Assembly (NCBI GenBank): GCA_021792235.1
Contig: JAJYVC010000019.1
Span: 1-18,578, forward strand
Source: Microcaldota archaeon
GTDB lineage: Archaea; Micrarchaeota; Micrarchaeia; Micrarchaeales; CABMGC01
Reading direction: 5' to 3'
DNA length: 18,578 nt
The notes beneath the pieces were generated by a model that saw only the letters and a program-made list of their open reading frames with translations, did no database searches and was not told the DNA's origin. The position numbers were made by a program, and so were the translations under genes. This document shows, in pieces, positions 5,240 to 12,463 of this stretch. Positions within the stretch are counted from its first letter, which is position 1, and each line of letters begins with the position of its first letter.

Positions 5240-5275
5240 TCAGCCAAGCTTCTTTATCAGTTCATCTCCGCTTAT
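5240..5275 (-). pseudogene. Possible 3' end of a truncated island gene at the junction
   Basis: In the frame shifted from the peroxiredoxin fragment, the minus strand reads ISGDELIKKLG followed by TGA at 5240-5242. That is a normal-looking protein C-terminus, 4 bases before the ATG of the 53-residue gene. It begins where peroxiredoxin similarity ends (about 5275). It may be the tail of the first gene of an operon cut off by the rearrangement. Only about 11 codons are visible, so chance is possible. Confidence 0.3.
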
Positions 5276-5541
5276 CCATTGGCCTCCTTGAATGCTTTGT
5301 TCGCGAATGGGCTGTCAACGCTTATTGCAAGTATTGTGGCATCAAGTGAGTTAAGGCTTGACATGCTGTCTCTGAATGTGCATAGCTCTTTTGTGCACAC
5401 TCCGGTGAATGCGCCTGGAAAGAAGGCCAAAACAGTTACCCTACCTTTTGCCACCTTTGCGAGACTTACCTTCTTTAGATCCGTATCGAAGAGCGATACT
5501 CTTGGTACTTCTTCTCCTATTTCTGGCATGAAATCACGCAT
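5272..5541 (-). pseudogene. Peroxiredoxin, N-terminal fragment (split gene)
   Basis: The 89-residue frame is the N-terminal half of a Bcp/AhpC-type peroxiredoxin. It has the peroxidatic site FPGAFTGVC with Thr46 and Cys49, a second cysteine at 54, and the ISVDSPFANKAFKEANG segment. It then stops at a TAA where the family continues with F-P-L-L-S-D. The remaining third of the protein is encoded at 3242-3421, 1.85 kb away. Without the C-terminal arginine and strands, it should not fold as a working peroxidase. The start may be ATG 5541 or the internal ATG 5529. It lies 24 bp after the malic enzyme stop, so the original gene was probably the last gene of that transcript. Confidence 0.85.
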
Positions 5542-5565
5542 AATATATGTTTGAAAAGAATCTTA

Positions 5566-6858
5566 TTACTTGGCAGGGCTGTCCACGCCAACCATATATC
5601 TTCTTGAAGACCTCTCCATCCTATGATATCTCCTGATAAGTTCTGATGCTTTCTTCCTCTCTTCGGTATACGATATATTGCGCCTGGCCAGACCCTCCCT
5701 CACCACAGATTCGGCCACGCTTGCCGCTATCCTCGGCACAGTCTTTATTGCAAAATACCTGTCCAACGTCGTAGGTATTATGAAATCGTGGTTCAATCTC
5801 TTACCTACACTTTTTGCTATCGCAACGGACGCATTGTGAAGCGTCTTGTGGGTTATCTTCCTGGCACGTGAATCGAGTAGCCCGCGCATTATGCCGGGGA
5901 ATGCGAGGTAGTTATTCACCTGGTTGGGTTTGTCGCTCCTTCCAGTAGCAACTATGTACGCTCCTGCATCCTTGGCCTCCTCATAGCTTATCTCCGGATA
6001 AGGGTTGGCAAGCGCAAATACTATGGGCTTGTTATTCATCAAGGTTATGTAGTCCTTATGAAATGCGCCTTCTGCAGATGCACCAATCAGCACGTCCGCT
6101 CCCTTAACCACGTCTTCTATCCATCCATCCTTCTCCCTAGGATTGGTGAAGTCGGCTATCTCAGACTTGAACGCATTCATTTTTGCCTCCCTGCCCTTGT
6201 ATATCGCACCTTTCTTGTCCAGCACTATCACGTTCTCGAATCCTGAGTTCACAAGCTGCATTGTTATCCCGAAGCCTGCGCTTCCTGCTCCGTTCACCAC
6301 TATGTGCACATCCTTCTTCTTGCCCACTATCCGCAGCGAGTTTATAAGTGCGGCCAGAACTACTACTGCCGTTCCCTGCCTGTCATCGTGAAATACAGGT
6401 ATGTCGAGTTCCTTTGATAGCCTTTGGGATATGCTGAAACTCTTAGGCGACTCTATGTCTTCTATATTTATGCCTCCGAATGACGGAGCTATATGCTTGA
6501 CTAGAGCTACTATCTCTTCTTCATTGGTGGTGCTTATGCATACTGGTATAGCGTCAACACCGCCGAACTTCTTGAACAGAACTGCCTTGCCTTCCATCAC
6601 CGGAAGGCCTGCGTGCGGTCCAATATTTCCTAGACCGAGGACACGCGTGCAATCAGATATTATCGCCACAGTATTTGATTTTGTGGTGTAATCATAGACC
6701 TTGTCAGGATCCCTTTTTATCTCCTCACTGACTACTGACACTCCCGGAGTGTAATATGTAGAGAGGTCCTCCTGGCTGTCCATCAGAACTCTAGGCATTA
6801 CCTCCGTCTTTCCCTGCGCCTTTCTGTGGTAGTGCAGTATCCTTTCCCTGTCCATCAT
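5566..6858 (-). CDS. NAD(P)-dependent malic enzyme (malate dehydrogenase, decarboxylating)
   Basis: The 430-residue protein is a short-form malic enzyme, converting malate to pyruvate and CO2 with reduction of NAD(P). Motifs in order are TYYTPGV (34-40), GLGNIGPHAGLPVMEGKAVL (75-94, including catalytic Lys91), INIEDIESPKSF (130-141), IPVFHDDRQGTAVV (153-166, metal-binding acidic residues), the dinucleotide loop GAGSAG (190-195), and ALANPYPEIS. The length fits bacterial and archaeal short malic enzymes, with a basic C-terminal tail (about 400-430) beyond the usual core. The cofactor preference cannot be read with certainty. The start overlaps the stop of the upstream membrane-anchored gene by 4 bases, so it is in one operon with it and probably with TFB. 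Confidence 0.93.
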   Translation of the reverse strand: MMDRERILHYHRKAQGKTEVMPRVLMDSQEDLSTYYTPGVSVVSEEIKRDPDKVYDYTTKSNTVAIISDCTRVLGLGNIGPHAGLPVMEGKAVLFKKFGGVDAIPVCISTTNEEEIVALVKHIAPSFGGINIEDIESPKSFSISQRLSKELDIPVFHDDRQGTAVVVLAALINSLRIVGKKKDVHIVVNGAGSAGFGITMQLVNSGFENVIVLDKKGAIYKGREAKMNAFKSEIADFTNPREKDGWIEDVVKGADVLIGASAEGAFHKDYITLMNNKPIVFALANPYPEISYEEAKDAGAYIVATGRSDKPNQVNNYLAFPGIMRGLLDSRARKITHKTLHNASVAIAKSVGKRLNHDFIIPTTLDRYFAIKTVPRIAASVAESVVREGLARRNISYTEERKKASELIRRYHRMERSSRRYMVGVDSPAK

Positions 6859-7259
6859 CTTGCGCCTCTTCTTGTCTTTGTCGGCTGCATTACCTTGTAG
6901 AGGGCGAACAGCATCACTATCGAGAAGGCAGTTACAACCACAAGCGATTGTCTCCTGTATGCGCTGATTGACTCGTACTGATACTTCGCCAGTGCCGATG
7001 CCTTCTGCGCATTGGTTATTGCAGCTTGAGGTGAGCTATTCATCAACTCCGAAGCGCTGTTGAGATATTGGTATGCAGAGGTAAGATTAGGCTCGAATAT
7101 CAAGTAACCGCTCTCATTCACCGAATTGATGTATGCATAAGCTGATGCTATGGTGGCATTTGCCTGCGCAACTGTGTAGTTGGAACTGGAGATCTGAGAT
7201 GCGTGCATGGCCGTTGGTAGGGACATGATGACAGAAAGCAAAAGCACAAATTTCATCAT
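6855..7259 (-). CDS. Surface protein with signal peptide and C-terminal membrane anchor (134 aa)
   Basis: Residues 1-20 form a signal peptide (FVLLLSVIMSLP core, likely cut after AMHA). Residues about 22-100 form an extracytoplasmic helical domain rich in alanine, serine, asparagine and tyrosine. A membrane helix lies at about 105-124 (SLVVVTAFSIVMLFALYKVM), followed by a basic cytoplasmic tail, KTRRGAR. The ectodomain has at least five N-x-S/T sequons (NYT, NAT, NES, NLT, NSS), suggesting N-glycosylation. The A-x-Y-x-YINS/YLNS pattern hints at a short internal helical repeat. I do not recognise a family. It starts 24 bp after TFB and overlaps malic enzyme by 4 bases. Confidence 0.8.
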   Translation of the reverse strand: MMKFVLLLSVIMSLPTAMHASQISSSNYTVAQANATIASAYAYINSVNESGYLIFEPNLTSAYQYLNSASELMNSSPQAAITNAQKASALAKYQYESISAYRRQSLVVVTAFSIVMLFALYKVMQPTKTRRGAR

Positions 7260-7283
7260 GCTATGCCCCGGACCACAGGCTCA

Positions 7284-8324
7284 TCACAGGTTAACATCTA
7301 TGTTGAGCTCCTTCTTTAGCTCCCTGTACCTGTTCCTTATGGTGACCTCAGTTACTCCGGCTACGTCGGCTACCTCCTTTTGCGTCCTCCTCTCACCAAC
7401 AAGAGCGCCTGCTATGTAAACTGCAGCAGCCGATACGCCTGTAGGGCTCCTTCCACTCACAAGGCCCTTCTTCATCGCCTGCTTGAGCAGCAGCACGGCC
7501 CTTTCCTGCGCGTCTCCACTTAGCTTGAGCGCAGACACATACCTGGGAACATAGCTTGACGGATCCGTAAGAGGTATCTTAAGCCTAAGCTCATGCGCTA
7601 TGACCCTGAAAGACCTTCCTATCTCCTTCTTGGGAACTCCGGAAACCTGTGCTATTTCATCAAGCGTCCTGGGCATGCCTGCGTTCCTGCAAGTCGCATA
7701 CAGAGCTGCATTCACTACAGTCTCTATGGGCCTGCCCCTTATCAGGTTATTCTTTACGCACTGCCTGTAGAGAAGCGCAGCCTGCTCCCTTATGTTGTCT
7801 GGAAGACCGAGGTAGCTTGCGACCCTGTTGAGCTCAGGAAGAGCTATCAGGTAGTTCCTCTCGCTAGAGCTTGCTATGCTGGCCCTCTTGTGCCATTTCC
7901 TCATCCTGTAGAGTTGGGCCTGCCTCTTCGATGGAAGCTTCGTTCCGCGTATGTCCTTGTTATACATGTCTATCTCGGTGACAAGACCCTTGTTTGGCTT
8001 CATGTACTTTATCGGAGCGCCTGTTCTTGCCCTAGCATTCCTCTGATCTGCATCAAATGCTCTCCATTCTGGCCCAGTGTCTGTCACATTCTCCTCTATT
8101 ATCAGGCCGCAGTTATTGCAAACGTACTCTCCCTTCTCATTGTCGAATATTATGTCAGTGCTTCCACAGCTTGGGCACTTCTTTATGTCTGCACCTTTCA
8201 ATAGCCTTGGCATTTCCATGCGCCTGGGCTCGAAATCCTGGGATTCCGGCCCCTCAGTAGCAGATGCTGCATTTACGTTATTTTGTGTGTTTTTTGAAGG
8301 TTTGCTCGTCTTTGACATATTCAT
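7284..8324 (-). CDS. tfb: Transcription initiation factor B (TFB)
   Basis: TFB joins TBP and DNA at archaeal promoters and recruits RNA polymerase. The 346-residue protein has an N-terminal zinc ribbon with cysteines at about 50, 53, 69 and 72 (CPSCGSTD ... CNNCG), then a B-reader/linker region (GPEWRAFDADQRNARARTGAP). Two cyclin folds follow, starting near residues 145 and 240. The C-terminal fold contains the helix-turn-helix that contacts the BRE (TQKEVADVAGVTEVTIRNRY). A 40-residue low-complexity N-terminal extension precedes the zinc ribbon; the ATG two codons in is an alternative start. The gene has a TATA box at 8377-8385 and a repeated GACGTC site upstream. It leads a minus-strand run into the surface protein and malic enzyme genes. 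Confidence 0.96.
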   Translation of the reverse strand: MNMSKTSKPSKNTQNNVNAASATEGPESQDFEPRRMEMPRLLKGADIKKCPSCGSTDIIFDNEKGEYVCNNCGLIIEENVTDTGPEWRAFDADQRNARARTGAPIKYMKPNKGLVTEIDMYNKDIRGTKLPSKRQAQLYRMRKWHKRASIASSSERNYLIALPELNRVASYLGLPDNIREQAALLYRQCVKNNLIRGRPIETVVNAALYATCRNAGMPRTLDEIAQVSGVPKKEIGRSFRVIAHELRLKIPLTDPSSYVPRYVSALKLSGDAQERAVLLLKQAMKKGLVSGRSPTGVSAAAVYIAGALVGERRTQKEVADVAGVTEVTIRNRYRELKKELNIDVNL

Positions 8325-8376
8325 CCCTAAGTATCATGAATTACAAAATCAGCATATGAATTACTGAATAATAAGA

Positions 8377-8385
8377 TATTTAAAG
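8377..8385 (-). promoter_or_regulatory. TATA box for tfb
   Basis: On the minus strand, TTTAAATAT-like sequence is centred about 57 bp upstream of ATG 8324. The transcript would have a leader of about 30 bases, longer than others in the window. Confidence 0.55.
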
Positions 8386-8398
8386 GTTTCTATTATTA

Positions 8399-8413
8399 GA
8401 CGTCAGAGACGTC
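8399..8413. promoter_or_regulatory. Two GACGTC palindromes upstream of the tfb TATA box
   Basis: GACGTC occurs at 8399-8404 and 8408-8413, separated by AGA, so centres are 9 bp apart. The pair sits about 14-28 bp upstream of the TATA box, where archaeal regulators and BRE-adjacent factors bind. It may be an operator for tfb. Confidence 0.45.
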
Positions 8414-8456
8414 ACTTAAGTTTAAAAGGGTTTGCCACATCGTCAGATTGAAATTC

Positions 8457-10208
8457 CTATGTCTTGTAGCCGTTCAGATACACGAGGGAATAGTTGTCAA
8501 CCTGGTCTGGGGCTTCGGCGGAGGCTATGAGTGTGGTGTTGTATGAACTTAGATCGGTGGAGCATGTGCCTTTCTTGTAATCTGGAGTGGTGCACCAGTA
8601 GCCCTTGTCAAAAACAAAACAGCTGAAACCTGACTCGAACCCAGTGAAGTTTGACATATTGTTGCCAAGCCACCCGACCTGCGCTGCGCTCTTGTTCAGT
8701 GCCCACCACACATCAGGAGTAAATGAGAAAACGAGGCAGGTGTTAGGGACTTTTTGCGCATTCTGGTAGATGAAGTTCACGGCAGACAGCGGCATCGATT
8801 CCTGCGGCATGCTTGACGGCTTCATGGTTATTATGCTTAGGGAATTGTAGAATGGGAAGATCGAAAATGCCACTATAAGAAGAACGAATGTTGCAGCTGC
8901 CACGGCACCCGTTCTGCCTTTTCCGCCTGCCTTCCCGAGCCTGCCCATGGCATTAGGGATGATGTCGCTCAGGCCAGCTATGCCGTACCCTGCGAATATT
9001 GAGATTGCAGGGTATATCACAAGCATGAACCGCACATCGACGCCAAAGAGCACTGAACCTGCATAGAAGGCGTCATAAAAGAAGTGATACGCCAGCACCC
9101 ATAACCCAAGGATTGCAAATTGCATTCCAAGCCTCTTCCTGCCAAAAATCATGTACAGCGCACCTATAACTGCAATTATGGTAGTCATGACCGAGAAATA
9201 AGCAGGATAATTGTACCTGCCATTCAAGGTGCCTAGAAAGAAATTGGTGTTAGGCACTATGTTGCACTTGAAATTACTTATTGAGAGTATAGTACTTGTC
9301 TGCGAGCCGCACAGGGATCCGCTGCCGTAATTGGGATTATGCAACTCGCTGGATATGTAGTATATTTCAGGCGTTATTAAGACGAAGAAAAAGAGGATTA
9401 TAATCAAGGTACCGGTGTTCGCCTTCCCTAAGAACCTGTAAAGGCCTTCTCTAAAGCCGTGCTTTGACCAGGCTTCAATCACTGCTAGCGCTATGAAGAT
9501 GGGCACAAGGAGCATGGCTTCTATGCGCGAATATACTGCAATACCTAATGCAAAAAGGAAGAATGTCAGAGCCGTGCGGCTCCTGCTGCCGCGATAGATC
9601 TCGTATGCCAGAAAGGTGAGCAGTGAGAACATCATGAAGATGAGGTCGGGTACCGCTTGTGTGCGGGACCATATGAAAAGCTCTGGAATCAGGGCGAATA
9701 CTACAGCTGATGCAAGTCCTGCTTTTTTACCGAAAAACATCGAACCGAGCAGGAATACGATCAGGATAGATGCTGCTCCGACCAGCAGGCTAAGACCGTA
9801 TGCTGTCTGCGCCCCTACTCCGAAAACGGCGAATGCGATGGCGATGTAGAAAGATATCTCCACTGGATCGTGATACATCTGGGAATAGGGGCATGACGTC
9901 AGAAGTGCAGTGCCGTATTGACACCACAACGCGTTTCCATGATGGAGTATGTTGAGCGCTATGCCCTGGTATATGTTCTCATCGAAGTAGAGCTGTTCCA
10001 CTGGAGATACGTATAGTATTGAGAAGAGTATGAAGAATATTATGATCATCAAGGCCATGACTATGAAAAGCGGAGTGGTTGCCTTGGACAGCCTCTGAGA
10101 TATCGTTTTCCTTAGGAGAAATGCGCTGGATAGCAGCCCGGCAAGCAGTATGGAATACACAAGAGTGAAGACGTAACCTATAATCATGCTTAGAATTTGG
10201 TGTGGCAT
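8457..10208 (-). CDS. Polytopic GT-C type glycosyltransferase (PMT/ArnT-like)
   Basis: The 583-residue protein has about 10-12 hydrophobic helices followed by a soluble C-terminal domain (about 475-583). After the helix near residues 46-67 comes the loop VEQLYFDENIYQGIA (70-84) with the acidic pair Asp76-Glu77. This matches the first-loop DE/DD signature of GT-C glycosyltransferases of the PMT_2 group, which use dolichyl-phosphate sugars outside the membrane. A second conserved-looking loop, YHDPVEISF, follows at 112-120. It probably transfers a sugar to a lipid or protein at the cell surface; donor and acceptor are not readable. Two starts are possible, 10208 or the internal ATG at 10187. 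It is divergent from the mevalonate cluster and separated from tfb by 132 bp. Confidence 0.8.
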   Translation of the reverse strand: MPHQILSMIIGYVFTLVYSILLAGLLSSAFLLRKTISQRLSKATTPLFIVMALMIIIFFILFSILYVSPVEQLYFDENIYQGIALNILHHGNALWCQYGTALLTSCPYSQMYHDPVEISFYIAIAFAVFGVGAQTAYGLSLLVGAASILIVFLLGSMFFGKKAGLASAVVFALIPELFIWSRTQAVPDLIFMMFSLLTFLAYEIYRGSRSRTALTFFLFALGIAVYSRIEAMLLVPIFIALAVIEAWSKHGFREGLYRFLGKANTGTLIIILFFFVLITPEIYYISSELHNPNYGSGSLCGSQTSTILSISNFKCNIVPNTNFFLGTLNGRYNYPAYFSVMTTIIAVIGALYMIFGRKRLGMQFAILGLWVLAYHFFYDAFYAGSVLFGVDVRFMLVIYPAISIFAGYGIAGLSDIIPNAMGRLGKAGGKGRTGAVAAATFVLLIVAFSIFPFYNSLSIITMKPSSMPQESMPLSAVNFIYQNAQKVPNTCLVFSFTPDVWWALNKSAAQVGWLGNNMSNFTGFESGFSCFVFDKGYWCTTPDYKKGTCSTDLSSYNTTLIASAEAPDQVDNYSLVYLNGYKT

Positions 10209-10223
10209 GTTTAAAAACAGTGC

Positions 10224-10232
10224 TTTAAATAG
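10224..10232. promoter_or_regulatory. Shared TATA region between the glycosyltransferase and decarboxylase genes
   Basis: CTTTAAATA on the plus strand is centred about 25 bp before ATG 10253 and supports a leaderless start there. The reverse strand reads TATTTAAAG, so the same element could also serve the divergent glycosyltransferase gene. Confidence 0.55.
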
Positions 10233-10252
10233 ATTAGCGCACAGATATCATC

Positions 10253-11317
10253 ATGCTACACTACGACAAGGTAGTCACAGCAGAAGGGTCACCAAATATA
10301 GCCTTTATCAAGTACTGGGGCAAGCGTGATGAAAGGCTCATCCTGCCACACAACTCCTCAATAAGCATGACGTTTGACCACAACGTGCTGCGCACCGTAA
10401 CCAGCGTTGTGTTTTCCAAGAAGCTCAAGAAGGACATCTTTTACCTGGACGGGAAGATAATGGACCTGGAACATAAGGAGATAAAGGAAAGGTTCAGGAT
10501 AATAGACGTTCTTAGGAAGATTGCAGGAACGCAGGCATGCATAATGGTGGTCTCCAAGAATTTCTTCCCCACAGCAAGCGGACTAGCATCGAGTGCATCT
10601 GGCATAGCGACACTCGTATTCGCGGCTAGCAAGGCGCTTGGCCTCAGCCTTACGGCAAAGCAACTGTCAGTAATAGCCAGGCAGGGTAGTGGAAGCGCAT
10701 GCAGAAGCCTGTTCGGAGGCATAGTTGTATGGAAAAAGGGCAGTAGGCCTGACGGAAGGGACTCTTTCGCAGAGCAGGTGTTTGACGAGAACTACTGGCC
10801 ACAATTAGTAGATTACATAGTTGTAGTATCAAAATCCAGTAAAAAAGTTTCATCAAGGGCAGGCATGAAGCAGACCATAGCTACCAATCCATTATTCAAG
10901 GAAAGACCACAATCTGCAGAGAAGAGGCTGCGGCTTCTGATCAAGGCATACAGGGAAAGAGACATATCCAGGCTGTCAGAGCTTATAATGGCGGACAGCA
11001 ACGAGATGCATGCCCTCATGCTCTCTACCATTCCTTCAATAAGATATCTAAGTCCTGCTTCATACGAGATAATGGACATAGTAGAAAGATTGAATGAGAA
11101 AAACGGAAGGACTATCGCAGGATACACATTCGATGCCGGTGCGAATGCAAACATCATAACTGTTGAAAAGCATGGAAAGGATATAATGAAAGCACTTGGT
11201 CCACTGAAGAAAAAAGGTCTTGTAGAATATATTAAGAGATCAGGGGTAGGCACAGGTCCTAGACTCCTTGACAAAAGCAAGTCACTTATTGATGCAAGCA
11301 CGCTAAAACCTAAGTGA
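10253..11317 (+). CDS. mvaD: Diphosphomevalonate decarboxylase (mevalonate pathway)
   Basis: The enzyme decarboxylates 5-diphosphomevalonate to isopentenyl diphosphate in the cytoplasm, using ATP. The 354-residue GHMP-fold protein has all family landmarks. SPNIAFIKYWGKRD at 13-26 includes the lysine of YWGK, followed by LPHNSSISMT. The phosphate-binding loop is PTASGLASSASG at 106-117. RQGSGSACRSLFGG at 143-156 includes Arg143. The catalytic aspartate, Asp294, lies in YTFDAGANAN (291-300). Retention of the lysine, arginine and aspartate argues for a genuine decarboxylase rather than the related mevalonate-3-kinase. A phosphomevalonate decarboxylase is possible in archaea, but the adjacent phosphomevalonate kinase favours the diphosphate substrate. 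The last codons overlap the next gene. Confidence 0.88.
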   Translation: MLHYDKVVTAEGSPNIAFIKYWGKRDERLILPHNSSISMTFDHNVLRTVTSVVFSKKLKKDIFYLDGKIMDLEHKEIKERFRIIDVLRKIAGTQACIMVVSKNFFPTASGLASSASGIATLVFAASKALGLSLTAKQLSVIARQGSGSACRSLFGGIVVWKKGSRPDGRDSFAEQVFDENYWPQLVDYIVVVSKSSKKVSSRAGMKQTIATNPLFKERPQSAEKRLRLLIKAYRERDISRLSELIMADSNEMHALMLSTIPSIRYLSPASYEIMDIVERLNEKNGRTIAGYTFDAGANANIITVEKHGKDIMKALGPLKKKGLVEYIKRSGVGTGPRLLDKSKSLIDASTLKPK

Positions 11318-12459
11318 AGGAAATGTTGACAAACGCTTCGGTAAAGGCCCCTGGCAAGATACTATGGATAGGTGGGTATTCGGTCCTAGAAAGACCAAAC
11401 ATCTCATACGTAACTGCTGTAGATGCCTACGTCACAGCAAAACTTGAGGCAGTAGATGGCAACAATGTCGAATTCAATGCTCCGCAGCTAGGTATGTCAT
11501 CAAAGGGTACACTAGACCCCAAGACAGGCCACATACACATTAACGTGCCAAAGGAGCTTGAGCTCCTTAAGGCTGCAGCAGAGATTGCGGTAAGATATGC
11601 GGTCGGAACAGGAAAGGAGGCTCAGGGATTCAAGGTTACAACGAGCAGCGATTCAGCATTCGCATATAGCATAGCTGGCGGAAGGATAGTCAAGAGCGGC
11701 TTGGGAAGCAGCGCGGCAGTTACTGTTGCTACTGTTGGTTCAGTCCTTCAGGCCGCTGGCATAAGCCATCACACGCATGAAGCGCTGCACAAGCTTGCAC
11801 AGACAGCGCACAGCATAGCTACAGGAAAGGTAGGGAGCGGATTCGATATCGCCGCGGCATCTTTCGGAAGCATATTGTACAAGAGATATTCTCCGGAGAT
11901 AGTAAAGGGGCTACCGCCAGATTTCACAAATCAGCAGCTTGTAGACCTTGTGTCCAGGAGATGGGATTACGAAGTGGAAAAATTCCAGATGCCTAAGGGG
12001 TTCAAGATTCTTTTTGCAAATTTTGGGGAGTCCATGATAACCACAAAAGCAGTAGGAAGCGTATCCGACTTCAAGAAGAATGACCCGCACATCTATTTCG
12101 ACCTGATAAAGGAGCTCAACGAAGACAATAACAAGGCCGTGAAGGCACTGAAGGCAGCCAAGGAAGGGAAGGCGGCAGCCATGGAGGAGTTCAGAGCGGC
12201 ATTCGACCATGGAAGGTCTCTTACTAAGAAGCTCGGCATCTTCAGCAATGTGGGCATAGAGCCTGACGATTGCACTGAACTCATAGAGGAGAGTAAGAAG
12301 AATGGCGCATTCGTTGCCAAGCTACCTGGCGCAGGAGGCAAGGATGCTATAGCGGCAATTTCCCTTGACACAGCATCAAGGGCATCACTTAGGAAGTTCT
12401 GGAAGTCGAGGAAGCTGAACATACTGAAGGTAAAGCCAGTATCAGACGGAGCGCTCTGA
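11314..12459 (+). CDS. Phosphomevalonate kinase (ERG8-like GHMP kinase)
   Basis: It phosphorylates 5-phosphomevalonate to 5-diphosphomevalonate. The protein shows the GHMP kinase layout of the ERG8/archaeal PMK type. ASVKAPGKILWIGGYSVLER at about 8-27 is followed by YVTAVDAYV. The ATP loop is KSGLGSSAAVTVA at 127-139. KVGSGFDIAAASFGSILYKR at 172-191 has the catalytic-site aspartate. The C-terminal glycine-rich motif is KLPGAGGKDAIAAI. The GTG at 11314 overlaps the preceding TGA (GTGA), which indicates coupling; an ATG at 11323 would remove three residues. The true start between the two is unresolved. The gene ends 4 bp from the convergent mevalonate kinase. Confidence 0.85.
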   Translation: MKEMLTNASVKAPGKILWIGGYSVLERPNISYVTAVDAYVTAKLEAVDGNNVEFNAPQLGMSSKGTLDPKTGHIHINVPKELELLKAAAEIAVRYAVGTGKEAQGFKVTTSSDSAFAYSIAGGRIVKSGLGSSAAVTVATVGSVLQAAGISHHTHEALHKLAQTAHSIATGKVGSGFDIAAASFGSILYKRYSPEIVKGLPPDFTNQQLVDLVSRRWDYEVEKFQMPKGFKILFANFGESMITTKAVGSVSDFKKNDPHIYFDLIKELNEDNNKAVKALKAAKEGKAAAMEEFRAAFDHGRSLTKKLGIFSNVGIEPDDCTELIEESKKNGAFVAKLPGAGGKDAIAAISLDTASRASLRKFWKSRKLNILKVKPVSDGAL

Positions 12460-12463
12460 TGGA

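Larger units (their letters stand above)
3422..5271. mobile_element. Inserted island separating the two halves of the peroxiredoxin gene
   Basis: Everything between the two peroxiredoxin fragments is unrelated to peroxiredoxin. The island contains a small plus-strand gene with a palindromic operator, a RelE-like remnant, a truncated gene, an intact 238-residue gene coupled to a 53-residue gene, two hairpins and two copies of a variable block. Its left end (3422-3900) is visibly more A+T-rich than the flanking core genes. I find no transposase, integrase, terminal inverted repeats or clear target duplication, so the mechanism is unknown. The loss of about 60-75 bp of peroxiredoxin coding sequence suggests illegitimate recombination or a deletion with the insertion. 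The label 'mobile element' is an inference from the interrupted gene. Confidence 0.6.

Noticed and set aside
3422..5271. Insertion sequence or integrase-borne element in the strict sense
   Set aside because: I found no transposase, recombinase, terminal inverted repeats or clear target-site duplication, so only the interruption itself is claimed.
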